A stretch of 64,000 nucleotides of DNA from Veillonella tobetsuensis (GCF_001078375.1 NZ_BBXI01000018.1:1-64000), one strand, 5' to 3'; positions 26,901 to 36,808 are shown, counted from the first letter of the stretch. Notes: a model not told the origin generated them from the letters alone. Made by a program: numbers and translations.

Positions 26901-27686
26901 CTATCGCACAATCACCCAAGGGCGATCATCCTTCCATACAACCTGCACGGGAATTCCAAATACATCAGATAGATTCTCATCGGTTAATACTGTATGTTTC
27001 GTCCCCGCATGTACCATCTTGCCCTCTCGCAAAATAGCTACATGTGTAATGGCTGGTAGTATCTCTTCAATTTGATGTGACACATAAATAATTGGTGTCT
27101 TCTGCTCCTCTACTAGCGTAGATACGGTACGTAAAAACCTTTCACGCGCCGGCAGGTCTAGACCAGAGCAAGGCTCATCTAAGATCAGTAAATCTGGATT
27201 CGCCATAATGGATCTCGCCAACAATACACGTCGCTGTTCACCAGCAGACAATGTATAAAAGCGATGACCTTCTAAGTGACCTAGGCCAAACTCATAAAAT
27301 AATTGCATCCCCCGCTCTCGCACCTCTGGTGATACATCTTGGTATATACCGATACTACTAAAAGCACCGGATATAACAACGTCCTCGACGACTTGTTTAT
27401 CCAAGGTAGATTGAAATTGCCCAAGAGCAGAGCTGACAAAACCTAATCTCGATTTAATCTTAGGCCATGCGTATTTCCCAAATTCATGACCGAAGACACG
27501 CAAGGTGCCTGTCGTTGGAATTTGGTAGGCTGGAATCATGCTGAGAAGCGTCGATTTACCAGCCCCATTAAGCCCTAAAAGAGCCCAGTTTTCACTTTTT
27601 TCTATATGCCAATTTACATTATCTAAGATATATCTGCCATCGCGTCGAAAGCAGATATTCTCATAATGGAGCAATTCATTCTCCAC
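26901..27686 (-). CDS. ABC-type ATPase within the ilv operon
   Basis: 261-aa stand-alone ABC ATPase. Walker A GLNGAGKST is near residue 37, signature LSAGEQRR near 147, and Walker B LLILDEPCSGLD near 167, with an H-loop in IIYVSHQIEEI. It resembles the ModF/YlmA-type ATP-binding proteins. No permease gene adjoins it, so the substrate cannot be named. It follows ilvN by 11 bases and precedes ilvC, making it part of the branched-chain operon by position. Confidence 0.85.
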   Translation of the reverse strand: MENELLHYENICFRRDGRYILDNVNWHIEKSENWALLGLNGAGKSTLLSMIPAYQIPTTGTLRVFGHEFGKYAWPKIKSRLGFVSSALGQFQSTLDKQVVEDVVISGAFSSIGIYQDVSPEVRERGMQLFYEFGLGHLEGHRFYTLSAGEQRRVLLARSIMANPDLLILDEPCSGLDLPARERFLRTVSTLVEEQKTPIIYVSHQIEEILPAITHVAILREGKMVHAGTKHTVLTDENLSDVFGIPVQVVWKDDRPWVIVR

Positions 27687-27697
27687 ACTATCATCTC

Positions 27698-28186
27698 CTA
27701 CATTTTTTCTCCACGGCTCATAGCAGTGATACCTGTTTTGGCAATTTCAAGAATACCATAGGTTTCCATAATTTGGATGAAACCGCGTAATTTTTCTACG
27801 CTGCCGATAACCTCAATAATCATAGACGTAGGAGAAATGTCTAGTACATTACCGCGATATACGTCGGCAATTTGAACAATTTGAGATCGTGTTGTAGCTG
27901 TTGCTTTCACCTTGATAAGCATTAATTCACGGCAGACTACATCATGATCGTCAAAAACTTTAACCTTAACAACATCGATTAGCTTGTAGATTTGTTTTTG
28001 CACTTGATCGAGGATGCGGTCATCCGCTTCAACAGTAATGGTAATACGCGCATAACCTGGCTGATTTGTAATACCAGAGGTCATTTTTGTAACATTAAAA
28101 CCACGGCGGTTAAAGAGTGCCAAAATACGTGTACCAATACCTGGCGCATTTTTTGCAATGATTAAGACTTGATGTTCTTTAGCCAT
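27698..28186 (-). CDS. ilvN: Acetolactate synthase small subunit
   Basis: Regulatory subunit (162 aa) that binds valine and stimulates the large subunit. An ACT domain lies at the N-terminus (APGIGTRILALFNRRGFNVTKM), followed by the longer C-terminal regulatory domain (LMLIKVKATATTRSQI, DISPTSMIIEVIGS). Its ATG lies one base from the ilvB stop. Confidence 0.95.
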   Translation of the reverse strand: MAKEHQVLIIAKNAPGIGTRILALFNRRGFNVTKMTSGITNQPGYARITITVEADDRILDQVQKQIYKLIDVVKVKVFDDHDVVCRELMLIKVKATATTRSQIVQIADVYRGNVLDISPTSMIIEVIGSVEKLRGFIQIMETYGILEIAKTGITAMSRGEKM

Positions 28187-29896
28187 TTATAGCACCCCTT
28201 TCTTACCCATCATACCACTTACAGTGCCACCTGCTGGAATCATCGGCAATACATTGTCTTCTCGTTCAACACGACAATCCAAGACGATACTTTCATCAGA
28301 GGTAATATAAGATTGGAAATCTTTATTGAAAGCTTCTACCGTATCGAGACGAGCTGCTTTCAAATCAAATGCATCAGCTAATTTCAAGAAGTTTGGACTC
28401 AGTTCCAAATCTACATAGGAATAGCGACGATCATTAAAGATTTGTTGCCATTGACGAACCATGCCAAGATAGCCATTATTGATGATCACAATTTTAATTG
28501 GTAAATTGTACTGGCGAACCATCATGAGCTCTTCACAAGTCATTTGGAAACCGCCATCACCAACTACGAGGATAACTTGTTTCTCAGGTACCCCTACTTG
28601 TGCACCAATAGCCGCTGGCAAGCCATAGCCCATTGTACCAGCGCCACCAGAGGTAACAATAGTATGTGGCTTTTTATGAGTTAAGAATTGAGCTGACCAC
28701 ATTTGATGTTGCCCCACATCAGTTACAATGATGGCATCATCATTAGCGATTTTATTAAGCTCAGATAATACATATTGTGCATGTAACTCACCATTTGTAG
28801 ACTCAGGAACCACCATAGGATATTCCTTTTGCCACTCGCGGATTTGTTCAATCCACGTCTCATGAGTAACAGGTTCAACTAATGCATTAAGCTCGGTTAA
28901 TACTCGTTTTAAATCACCTACAATAGGTACGTTGATAGTAACATTCTTATCGATTTCAGCTGGGTCGATATCGATATGAATGATTTTTGCTTTTTTACAG
29001 AAGAAATCAGGATGACCTGTAATGCGGTCATGGAATCGAATGCCTGCCGCTATAACAAGGTCGGCCTCCTCTGTACAGTTATTAGCCGCTACAGAACCGT
29101 GCATCCCTACCATGCCAAGTGCTAATTCGTGGTCTCCAGGGAAACCACCAAGACCAACCAGCGTATTAGTCACAGGAATTTGAGCCTTTTCAGCTAACTC
29201 CTTAAGTTCATCCATAGCGCCTGATTTCAATACGCCAGCACCAGCAATGATAAGTGGGCGCTTTGCATTCTTGATAAGGGTCGCCGCTTTTTTAATTTGC
29301 CCTTGATGGCCTTTGTATGTTGGATCATACCCTTCAAGATGAATAGGTACTTCGTATAATTTATTGTATTCCGCCATAGATATTTTTTCTGTTTGAATAT
29401 CCTTTGGAATATCGATTAATACAGGACCTGGACGACCTGTACCAGCGATGAAGTACGCTTCCTTGATAATGCGAGGCAAATCGTGAATATCTTGAACTAG
29501 ATAGTTATGCTTAGTAATCGGCATTGTAATACCTTGGATATCCGCCTCTTGGAAGGAATCCTTACCGATAAACGGACGACCTACCTGTCCAGTAATAGCT
29601 ACCATCGGCACTGAGTCCATATAAGCCGTCATAATGCCTGTTACAAGGTTTGTTGCACCAGGTCCAGACGTAGCAAGGCATACGCCTACACGACCGGATA
29701 CGCGTGCATAACCATCTGCTGCATGGGCTGCACCTTGTTCATGACGTACGAAATAGTGTTTAATTTCAGGGAAGCTATAAATTTCATCATAAATTGGAAT
29801 GACTGCGCCACCTGGATAGCCGAACATATCAGTTACACCAAGGCGATGCAATGTTTCTAGGACAATGCGTGCCCCATTGATTGTTTCTGCGCTCAT
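28187..29896 (-). CDS. ilvB: Acetolactate synthase large (catalytic) subunit
   Basis: ThDP- and FAD-dependent enzyme making acetolactate from pyruvate or acetohydroxybutyrate from pyruvate and 2-oxobutyrate. 569 aa. The catalytic Glu is in VRHEQGAAHAADGYAR, the ThDP/Mg motif is GDGGFQMTCEELMMV followed by IKIVIINN, and GGAGTMGYGLPAAIGAQ is also visible. It is placed between ilvA and ilvN. Confidence 0.97.
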   Translation of the reverse strand: MSAETINGARIVLETLHRLGVTDMFGYPGGAVIPIYDEIYSFPEIKHYFVRHEQGAAHAADGYARVSGRVGVCLATSGPGATNLVTGIMTAYMDSVPMVAITGQVGRPFIGKDSFQEADIQGITMPITKHNYLVQDIHDLPRIIKEAYFIAGTGRPGPVLIDIPKDIQTEKISMAEYNKLYEVPIHLEGYDPTYKGHQGQIKKAATLIKNAKRPLIIAGAGVLKSGAMDELKELAEKAQIPVTNTLVGLGGFPGDHELALGMVGMHGSVAANNCTEEADLVIAAGIRFHDRITGHPDFFCKKAKIIHIDIDPAEIDKNVTINVPIVGDLKRVLTELNALVEPVTHETWIEQIREWQKEYPMVVPESTNGELHAQYVLSELNKIANDDAIIVTDVGQHQMWSAQFLTHKKPHTIVTSGGAGTMGYGLPAAIGAQVGVPEKQVILVVGDGGFQMTCEELMMVRQYNLPIKIVIINNGYLGMVRQWQQIFNDRRYSYVDLELSPNFLKLADAFDLKAARLDTVEAFNKDFQSYITSDESIVLDCRVEREDNVLPMIPAGGTVSGMMGKKGVL

Positions 29897-29914
29897 AGGA
29901 ACCCTTTCAACCAG

Positions 29915-31138
29915 CTATTCTGATAGAATCTCGCTGGAATTTAAACGTTGAATAATGTAACCATTATTTTTAAAAGTATCAATAATGCTTTGGATGTGCT
30001 CTTCCCCATTGGTTTCAACCGTCACTTGTAATTCCACTTCATGGAAACGGTCAAGGTTTTTAAACTGATTATGATCGAGCTTAATTACATTTGCATCCGC
30101 CTCAGCAAGCATTTGAGATACCGCAACCAATTGACCTGGTTTATCCGGAAGATTTACAGAGAAGGTGAAGATCCGACCACGGACTACGAGACCTTTATTA
30201 ATCATAGAGGAAATGGTAAGTACGTCGATATTACCACCGCTGACAATAGCTACCACCTTTTTATCTCGGCAGTTTAGCTTTTTAAGCCCTGCTAATGGTA
30301 AGATACCTGAATTTTCTGCTACTAATTTATGTTTTTCAACGAGCAACAAGAATGCTTCCATCAATTCGTAGTCTGAAACTGTAATTATTTCATCTACGTA
30401 TTTCTTGATATATTCAAGTGTAGTTTCACCAATTTGACGTACCGCCGTACCATCAGCAATGGTAGCCACTTCGTCGAGTGGTACAGGATGATTGGCCTTT
30501 AATGCTGCCAAAGCACTGGCTGCCCCTTCTGGTTCTACACCGATAACTTTGATGCGAGGATTTTTTAATTTAGCAGCCGCTGCAATGCCAGATACAATGC
30601 CGCCGCCCCCAACAGGTACGAGTAATACATCCGCATCAGGTAGTTCTGCTAATACTTCAAGAGCAATTGTACCTTGCCCTTCGATTACATCTTCATCATC
30701 GAAAGGATGAACAAATACATAGCCGTTTTCTTGTTGGAGCTCCATCGCCTTTTGGTAAGCTTCATCATAAATCTCACCATGTAGTACTACCTCAGCCCCA
30801 TATTGTTTTGTAGCATTAACCTTTATGAGAGGTGTATGTTTTGGCATGACGATTGTGGCTTTAATGCCGAGGCGTTTAGCTGCAAGTGCTACACCTTGTG
30901 CGTGGTTTCCTGCAGATGCGGCAATTACACCGCGGGCCTTTTCCTCTTCTGTCAATTTTGCAATTTTATTATAGGCTCCACGAACCTTAAAGGAGCCTGT
31001 TATTTGCAAGTTTTCTGGCTTGATATATACATCATTGCCACACTCGTCTGAAAACACATCACTATGAAGCAATTTAGTTTTCACGGTAATCGTGGTTAAC
31101 CGTTCGCGAGCCTCCATAAAATCATATAACTTACGCAT
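29915..31138 (-). CDS. ilvA: Threonine ammonia-lyase with C-terminal ACT domain
   Basis: PLP enzyme that deaminates threonine to 2-oxobutyrate, entry to isoleucine. 407 aa. The cofactor lysine is in ITGSFKVRGAYNK, the phosphate loop is PVGGGGIVSGIAAA, and the C-terminal Ser-type segment is AIVSGGNIDV. The last 80 residues form one ACT-like domain (FTFSVNLPDKPGQLVAVSQML), as in the shorter threonine dehydratases that respond differently from the long two-ACT biosynthetic form. Location in the ilv operon supports the biosynthetic role. Confidence 0.93.
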   Translation of the reverse strand: MRKLYDFMEARERLTTITVKTKLLHSDVFSDECGNDVYIKPENLQITGSFKVRGAYNKIAKLTEEEKARGVIAASAGNHAQGVALAAKRLGIKATIVMPKHTPLIKVNATKQYGAEVVLHGEIYDEAYQKAMELQQENGYVFVHPFDDEDVIEGQGTIALEVLAELPDADVLLVPVGGGGIVSGIAAAAKLKNPRIKVIGVEPEGAASALAALKANHPVPLDEVATIADGTAVRQIGETTLEYIKKYVDEIITVSDYELMEAFLLLVEKHKLVAENSGILPLAGLKKLNCRDKKVVAIVSGGNIDVLTISSMINKGLVVRGRIFTFSVNLPDKPGQLVAVSQMLAEADANVIKLDHNQFKNLDRFHEVELQVTVETNGEEHIQSIIDTFKNNGYIIQRLNSSEILSE

Positions 31139-31185
31139 TAATACTCCTTTATTAAAGATTGGTATAAAATATATTGCTATTAAGA

Positions 31186-32856
31186 TTAGTCTTCAAATAC
31201 TTCAATAGCACCTTGTGCTGCAGAGGATACGTGAAGAGCGTATTTTTTAAGGTAACCAGTTACATTGGATTTAAATGGTTTCAATGCTGCTTTACGGCGA
31301 GCAATTTCGTCATCAGATACAGCTAATTCCAATTTACCATTTGGAATATCGATGTTGATAATATCACCATCTTCAACAACGGCGATAGTACCACCTGCTG
31401 CCGCTTCTGGAGATACGTGACCAATGGATGCGCCACGTGTAGCGCCAGAGAAACGGCCATCAGTCAACAAGGCAACGTCTTTATCAAGCCCCATACCAGC
31501 GATCATGGATGTTGGTGTCAACATTTCGCGCATGCCAGGACCACCTTTAGGACCTTCATAGCGGATAACTACCACATCGCCTTTTACAATTTTACCGCCC
31601 GTAATTGCTTCAACGGCTTCTTCTTCGCTATTGAATACCTTTGCTGGGCCAGAGTGAACGAGCATATCTTCATCTACAGCACCAGCTTTTACAACGGAAC
31701 CGTTTTCAGCAAGGTTGCCTTTAAGAACGGCAATACCACCTGTTTCATGAACAGGATTATTCCATGGATGGATAACATCTTCATCCACAACATGAGCTGC
31801 TGTTGCAATTTCACCTTGTGTTTTAAGAGCTACAGTTTTGCAATCTGTATGCAAACGACCATTTTCTGCTAAACGTTTCAACACAGCAGATACGCCGCCT
31901 GCAGCATACAAATCTTCGATGAAGTATTTACCAGATGGAGAAAGTTTGGACAATTGAGGTGTGTTTTGTGCAATGCGATCGAAGTCGTCCAAGGACAATG
32001 GTACACCTGCTTCGTGAGCGATAGCTGGCAAATGAAGTGCTGTATTAGAGGAACCACCCAAAGCCATATCTAGAGCTACCGCATTTTCAAAAGCTTCACG
32101 AGTCATAATATCTTTAGGACGAAGGTTTGCTTTCAATACCTCTACGGCTTGCATACCTGCTAATTTAGCCAAACGCAAACGTTCAGAGTATACAGCAGGG
32201 ATTGTACCATTGCCAGGAAGTCCCATGCCAAGAGCCTCTGTTAGGCAGTTCATAGTATTTGCTGTGTACATACCAGAGCAAGAACCACATGTTGGACATG
32301 CACTATTTTCAATATTTGCTAATTCTTCGTCGCCCATTTCACCTGTTTGATGTTTACCTACTGCTTCAAATACATCAGACAAGCCGATTTTTTTGCCATT
32401 ATGTACACCTGCAAGCATGGCACCACCAGATACGAACACAGATGGAATGTTAAGACGAGCCGCTGCAATCAACATACCTGGTACTACTTTGTCGCAATTT
32501 GGAATGAATACCATCGCATCAAAAGGTGTTGCCATAGCCGTCGCTTCAATAGAATCAGCTATGATATTGCGTGTAACCAAGGAGTATTTCATGCCGATGT
32601 GATTCATCGCCAAGCCATCGCAAATACCAATTGTATTAAACTCGATTGGCACACCACCTGCGTTGCGGATGCCGTCTTTTACGGCTTGTACAATATTTTT
32701 CAGGCCCACATGACCAGGAATGATTTCGTTGAAAGAATTCGCAATACCAATAACCGGTCTGCCCATTTCTTCGTCAACAAAACCCAGAGCTTTCAATAAA
32801 GATCTGTGTGGTGCACGTGCTACGCCTGTTTTTAAATTGTCACTTCTACAACTCAT
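31186..32856 (-). CDS. ilvD: Dihydroxy-acid dehydratase
   Basis: Fe-S enzyme of the third valine/isoleucine step. 556 aa. Cluster-binding cysteines lie in [12 protein letters not shown] and [17 protein letters not shown], and near the C-terminus [22 protein letters not shown] is diagnostic. It is first in the operon, downstream of the putative leader peptide and attenuator, with GAGGAG before the ATG. Confidence 0.97.
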   Translation of the reverse strand: MSCRSDNLKTGVARAPHRSLLKALGFVDEEMGRPVIGIANSFNEIIPGHVGLKNIVQAVKDGIRNAGGVPIEFNTIGICDGLAMNHIGMKYSLVTRNIIADSIEATAMATPFDAMVFIPNCDKVVPGMLIAAARLNIPSVFVSGGAMLAGVHNGKKIGLSDVFEAVGKHQTGEMGDEELANIENSACPTCGSCSGMYTANTMNCLTEALGMGLPGNGTIPAVYSERLRLAKLAGMQAVEVLKANLRPKDIMTREAFENAVALDMALGGSSNTALHLPAIAHEAGVPLSLDDFDRIAQNTPQLSKLSPSGKYFIEDLYAAGGVSAVLKRLAENGRLHTDCKTVALKTQGEIATAAHVVDEDVIHPWNNPVHETGGIAVLKGNLAENGSVVKAGAVDEDMLVHSGPAKVFNSEEEAVEAITGGKIVKGDVVVIRYEGPKGGPGMREMLTPTSMIAGMGLDKDVALLTDGRFSGATRGASIGHVSPEAAAGGTIAVVEDGDIINIDIPNGKLELAVSDDEIARRKAALKPFKSNVTGYLKKYALHVSSAAQGAIEVFED

Positions 32857-32910
32857 GATATTCTCCTCACTTTTTTGAAAGCATCCACTTGGACAGCTTT
32901 CATAACAAAT

Positions 32911-32939
32911 AAAAAAAGACGATTACAAAGAATCGTCTT
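32911..32939 (-). terminator. Intrinsic terminator in the ilvD leader (probable attenuator)
   Basis: AAGACGATT (32916-32924) and AATCGTCTT (32931-32939) make a perfect 9-bp stem with a 6-nt loop, and seven Ts follow on the minus strand. It lies 55 bases before ilvD and downstream of a Leu/Ile/Val-rich small ORF, so it should control entry into the operon. Confidence 0.75.
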
Positions 32940-33049
32940 AAAAGTTTACAAATGATATTCCTTTTGTTTACAGAAACCCAATACATACATAAATAAACCT
33001 ATGTACCCCATGGAATATATACAAAAACAAGAAACAATATAGTCAAATC

Positions 33050-33181
33050 TTATTGATTGTATATTAAACCATTCGCGGGAACTTCTAAGACAAAACATGT
33101 TAAGTTGTTGTTCATAATTCGAATGTTTTTAATAATCACGACCAGCGCGATAATCAACAAGCTAATGACTAAACCGAACAT
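33050..33181 (-). CDS. Putative ilv operon leader peptide, 43 aa
   Basis: Starts at 33181 with a strong AGGAGG six bases upstream. Residues 4-17 read LVISLLIIALVVII, so 12 of 14 are branched-chain residues, closely recalling the enteric IlvL peptide; 20 of 43 residues in all are Leu, Ile or Val. An intrinsic terminator follows about 110 bases downstream and then ilvD. Low charged-aminoacyl-tRNA levels stalling the ribosome here would favour read-through. The alternative is a small single-pass membrane protein. A possible -10 TATAAT lies at 33263-33268; no convincing -35 was found. Confidence 0.6.
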   Translation of the reverse strand: MFGLVISLLIIALVVIIKNIRIMNNNLTCFVLEVPANGLIYNQ

Positions 33182-33348
33182 GTTTCCTCCTAAAATAATC
33201 TGTAACGATAAAAATATAATAACATTTTCTATAATCTCATGCAATAAATATTCTATAGATTTATTATAGTTTTTTTGTGAAGTTCACCATACCTAAAAAC
33301 TATACCCACCTAAAAACAGTCCTTAAAACTTTCATAACAAACTAAAAC

Positions 33349-33382
33349 TCCCTCGCGGTGAAAAACGACCACCAACGAGGGA
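33349..33382 (-). terminator. Terminator after the DASS transporter
   Basis: TCCCTCG..GGTG (33349-33360) pairs with CACC..CGAGGGA (33370-33382) with an internal bulge, and the minus strand then reads GTTTTAG. Confidence 0.8.
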
Positions 33383-33390
33383 ATTTCATA

Positions 33391-34794
33391 TTATAAGATA
33401 CCAAAGAGCCACATACCAAGGGCACCGCCCCAGAAATGAATCATAAAGCTTACCACAGAAATAGCAAGACCTACACGCCACCAAGTCCCTTGTGGTACAT
33501 AGCCTGCACCAAAGAAGATTGGTGTTACACCAGAGCTATAATGCGTTAATGTACAGCCAGGGCTATTCATCAAACCAAAGAGCAAGATGGTAAATGGAAT
33601 CGGCGCACCCATGGCAACCAAAATGGCTGCAAAGGCGGAGAATAATGCGGTAATACGCGCCGTACCGCTAGCAAAGAAATATTGAGAGTATACAAAGGTT
33701 GCAGAGATAATAAAAGATGCCCAGAACCAATCGATACCTACAAGATGTTGACTTACAAAGTTCGCAAATACAGCAACTACACCGAGTTTACCGAGGAGAC
33801 CGGCCATGCCAACGAGTGTGCCCATCCAGATGAGGATATCCCAGCCAGTGCGTTCGCCTAAAATATCATCCCACGTAAGGGAGCCCGTTATAACGCACGC
33901 AAGAACACCCATCATAGCAACTACTGTAGGATGAAGCTTAGTCCAAATGGCAGTCGCCCAAAGCAAGATACATAGAACAAAGATAATAGCAACAGAAATT
34001 TCAGCCTTTGTAATAGGTCCAAGTACATTTAATTCCTTTTGAGCCATTTTGGCAGCCTCTGGGGTTTCCTTAATTTCTGGAGGATAAATTTTGTAAATGA
34101 ACCAAGGCATAAGGATCATACAAATCACACCAGGGATGACACCCGCTTGGAACCATTCCCACCAGGAAATATCATAGCCAAATAATTTAGCCCCTAAGGA
34201 GGTGATGAGCAAGTTACCACTACAAGCGGTCAAAAAAATGGTTACAGTAATTGTATTCATCGTATGTGCCGTAGTCATCAAATATGCACCAATACGACGC
34301 GCCGTATTACCATAAGGCTCAGAACCAAAGGCGAGGGAAATATTTTGCACAATTGGGAAAATAATACCGCCCCCACGCGCCGTATTAGACGGTGTGGCCG
34401 GAGAAATAATTAAGTCCGTACAAGCCAATGCATAGGCGAGCTTTAAGGAACTCGTACCAAAGGCACGGATCAATGTATAAGCAATACGCTTACCTAGGCC
34501 GGAATTAATAATACCTCTAGAAAAGAATACAGCCGCCACGATAAGCCAAACATTAGCCTCTGCATACCCACCAAGAGCTTGCACCATGGTAATAGATTTT
34601 GTAGCTACTGCTGCAACGATTCCAAAGAGTGCCATAATGCCCGTTGGCCAAGGGCGCAAAATAAAACCTACAATAGTAGCCGTGAAGATAGCCAGTAAAT
34701 GCCAACCTTCCGGCTTAATTGCCTCTGTATGAGGCAAGAACCAAATCACTAAGCCCACCAAAACGGTAAAAGCCGCTCGTGTAAACGTGCTCAT
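33391..34794 (-). CDS. DASS-family anion (dicarboxylate/tricarboxylate) symporter
   Basis: 467-aa polytopic inner-membrane protein with about 11-12 hydrophobic segments. The DASS signature region shows ATPSNTARGGGIIFP near residue 137, matching the SNT motif of the first repeat, and a second SGT-type site follows in FASGTARITALFSAF. Family members import citrate, tartrate, succinate or malate; the exact substrate cannot be told. GGGAGG precedes the ATG. For a lactate- and dicarboxylate-using anaerobe such a transporter is expected. Confidence 0.9.
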   Translation of the reverse strand: MSTFTRAAFTVLVGLVIWFLPHTEAIKPEGWHLLAIFTATIVGFILRPWPTGIMALFGIVAAVATKSITMVQALGGYAEANVWLIVAAVFFSRGIINSGLGKRIAYTLIRAFGTSSLKLAYALACTDLIISPATPSNTARGGGIIFPIVQNISLAFGSEPYGNTARRIGAYLMTTAHTMNTITVTIFLTACSGNLLITSLGAKLFGYDISWWEWFQAGVIPGVICMILMPWFIYKIYPPEIKETPEAAKMAQKELNVLGPITKAEISVAIIFVLCILLWATAIWTKLHPTVVAMMGVLACVITGSLTWDDILGERTGWDILIWMGTLVGMAGLLGKLGVVAVFANFVSQHLVGIDWFWASFIISATFVYSQYFFASGTARITALFSAFAAILVAMGAPIPFTILLFGLMNSPGCTLTHYSSGVTPIFFGAGYVPQGTWWRVGLAISVVSFMIHFWGGALGMWLFGIL

Positions 34795-34836
34795 AGAACC
34801 TCCCGAACAAATTATACATAGTACCAGTTAAATTGA

Positions 34837-35280
34837 TTAACAACTTTCCAAAAATGCTTTAATTTTAGGGTGATTTCTTAAGGTTTCCATTTCTTCATCA
34901 GATAATAGCTTCACCTTATCGCGTTCCTTATTAACAAGACAAAAGAATCCGATATAATCTCCCTTATTAGCTCTAAATTGGTGAATCGTATTGCCAGGGA
35001 TTTCGATAAAATCCCCTTTTTTAACATCATATATTTCATCACCAAGCAAGAGTTGCCCTTTACCACGTCCAATCATAACCATATGCGTATGCTCATGGTA
35101 TTCTAATGTGGAATAGCCCCCTGGCAAACATTCAAAATAGCGAAATTGGCATGGAATATCATAAGCACCATCATATAGTACTTGCCGTGTTACATCTTTA
35201 AAAGGACTCCCGTCTTGTTTGTATACTAAGGTATCGACGCCATCCCACTTGAAATTTTCCGGATCAAACTTACGTATCAT
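34837..35280 (-). CDS. Cupin-domain protein
   Basis: 147-aa single cupin barrel. Metal-binding residues appear as LEYHEHTHMVMIGRGKG (first motif) and IPGNTIHQFRA (second motif). CPGG-like LPGGYSTLE precedes them. No enzyme activity can be assigned; many such proteins are small-molecule binding or isomerase-like. It lies 42 bases upstream of the DASS transporter on the same strand and may be co-transcribed. Confidence 0.85.
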   Translation of the reverse strand: MIRKFDPENFKWDGVDTLVYKQDGSPFKDVTRQVLYDGAYDIPCQFRYFECLPGGYSTLEYHEHTHMVMIGRGKGQLLLGDEIYDVKKGDFIEIPGNTIHQFRANKGDYIGFFCLVNKERDKVKLLSDEEMETLRNHPKIKAFLESC

Positions 35281-35300
35281 CTCTTCACCTCACGATATAA

Positions 35301-35339
35301 AAAGGGGCTGTATCAAAACAATGTTTCAATACAGCTCCA
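35301..35339 (-). terminator. Terminator after the HMA protein
   Basis: GGGGCTGTAT pairs with ATACAGCTCC across an interior helix, and the minus strand then gives TTTTTATA. Confidence 0.75.
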
Positions 35340-35348
35340 TGGATTTAA

Positions 35349-35657
35349 TTATTTAAAGAGGTGTTTTATGGTACCTAATAAACCATGACTATGTTTATGT
35401 ACACCATCTGCCACGGATTCTACATCAAAACCAGTTCGTTCGATGGCTTTTGTAATATCCTCTACATTCACCTTAGATGGATCAAAGGAAATCGTAGCTG
35501 ATTTTTCTGCCAAATTGACTTCAGAGCTAAGCACACCCTCTAGACCTAATGTAGCCCCTTCCACAGTTTCCTTACAGTTATTGCACATCATACCAGGTAC
35601 AGTAAATACCTTTGTTACAACGCCATTATCTTCACCACAACCGCAATCTTTACACAT
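35349..35657 (-). CDS. Heavy-metal-associated (HMA) domain protein, CopZ-like
   Basis: 102 aa. The N-terminus is Cys-rich (MCKDCGCGE), followed by one HMA domain with the metal site PGMMCNNCKETVEGA at about residues 20-34 and the closing ITKAIERTGFDVESV. A His-containing tail (HKHSHG) follows. It probably carries copper or another soft metal in the cytosol. No metal-transport ATPase adjoins it. It is 11 bases after tatA. Confidence 0.88.
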   Translation of the reverse strand: MCKDCGCGEDNGVVTKVFTVPGMMCNNCKETVEGATLGLEGVLSSEVNLAEKSATISFDPSKVNVEDITKAIERTGFDVESVADGVHKHSHGLLGTIKHLFK

Positions 35658-35668
35658 AGTAATACCTC

Positions 35669-35911
35669 CTAATCATTAGCTTCTTTATGTTTTTCATCAT
35701 TTTTAGCCCCAGCTGTTACATCGATAGTAGTCGCTGATTTAACAGCTTCCTTTGTTTCATCGACAGCTTTTTTTGGGCCTGTAAGAGCATCTTTAAATTC
35801 ATTGATTCCCTTACCAATCGCTTTACCCACTTCAGGTAATTTACCAGGTCCGAAGATAACTAGAGCAATCACTAAAATAACTATTAATTCAGGTGTTCCT
35901 ATAGACCCCAT
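35669..35911 (-). CDS. tatA: Twin-arginine translocase subunit TatA
   Basis: 80 aa. One N-terminal membrane helix ([25 protein letters not shown]) with the characteristic FGPGKLPE hinge, then an amphipathic helix and a charged tail. It forms the pore component that exports folded proteins. No tatC gene is present in the window. Confidence 0.93.
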   Translation of the reverse strand: MGSIGTPELIVILVIALVIFGPGKLPEVGKAIGKGINEFKDALTGPKKAVDETKEAVKSATTIDVTAGAKNDEKHKEAND

Positions 35912-35947
35912 ATGTATCTCCTTTAAGTTTACTTAATACTACACATT

Positions 35948-36703
35948 TTAGTGTACATCATTATACGCATCTTTGTCCACATACCAGGTCATCGCCTCTT
36001 GTGAAAGCACAGCCCCTGGTAATACACGACCGATACGTTTATCCCAATTTGTGTCTTCATAATCCTCGCGTTGGTACAATACCTTAGTAAGAGCTGTACG
36101 CTTACTTTCACCAGTCACAGTGAACCACACAACATCAGTTTTTGCCAAAAACGAGAAGGTCATAGAAATTCGTTCCCACACCTTTCCATCCTCAACAGCC
36201 ACAACATTGCGATCTGAGACACGCAACGCATGTGATCCAGCAAAAAGACCTGCCGTATGGCCGTCTTCTCCAAGATCGAGAATCGCTAAATCAAGACCAG
36301 ACTTTTTGCATGCCTTAAGAACATTTCTTACCTCTTTTTCATATTCCTCTGCTGCCTCAACAACGGTTTTAGAATCTGTATTAATCGGCAAAAAATGTGC
36401 AGCCCCCTTTGCTTTACAAAGCAAAAACGGTTTAACGCGATTGAAATAATTATCCTCATGAGATTGAGGCAAAAATCGTTCGTCTGTCCATACGAAAAAT
36501 ACACGTTCCCAATTAACACGCTCAATGTATTCAGGAGAATTCAAGGCCTCCAACAAACCATTGACTACTCTGCCGCCTGTGATACCTACAATACATGTTT
36601 CAGTACGGCTAATCTCTGCATCTGTAAAAGCAATAAAATCCTCTGCTAATGCAGCAATGATATCACTAGAACCATCATAACATTTAATTATATCTTGAGC
36701 CAT
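35948..36703 (-). CDS. pgl: 6-phosphogluconolactonase (DevB/Pgl type)
   Basis: 251 aa. It hydrolyses 6-phosphogluconolactone in the oxidative pentose phosphate pathway. Motifs visible are ITGGRVVNGLLEAL, FVWTDERFLP, SHEDNYFNRVKPFLL and DLAILDLGEDGHTAGLFAGS. GGAGGTCC precedes the start. Neighbouring pentose phosphate genes are not seen here. Confidence 0.9.
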   Translation of the reverse strand: MAQDIIKCYDGSSDIIAALAEDFIAFTDAEISRTETCIVGITGGRVVNGLLEALNSPEYIERVNWERVFFVWTDERFLPQSHEDNYFNRVKPFLLCKAKGAAHFLPINTDSKTVVEAAEEYEKEVRNVLKACKKSGLDLAILDLGEDGHTAGLFAGSHALRVSDRNVVAVEDGKVWERISMTFSFLAKTDVVWFTVTGESKRTALTKVLYQREDYEDTNWDKRIGRVLPGAVLSQEAMTWYVDKDAYNDVH

Positions 36704-36773
36704 ACAATATGGACCTCCTAAAACTATTTCAATAGTTCTATTATATACGCTTTGTCAATGTATGAAAAGGAAA

Positions 36774-36808
36774 AACCGATGTAACACCTGTTATGAGCCA
36801 CATCGGTT
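36774..36808 (-). terminator. Terminator after the enoyl-CoA hydratase-like gene
   Basis: AACCGATGT (36774-36782) and ACATCGGTT (36800-36808) are perfectly complementary, and the minus strand continues TTTTTCC. Confidence 0.8.

Noticed and set aside
32857-33300. T-box riboswitch upstream of ilvD
   Set aside because: No T-box core (TGGNACCGCG on the minus strand) was found; the leader-peptide layout explains the terminator better.
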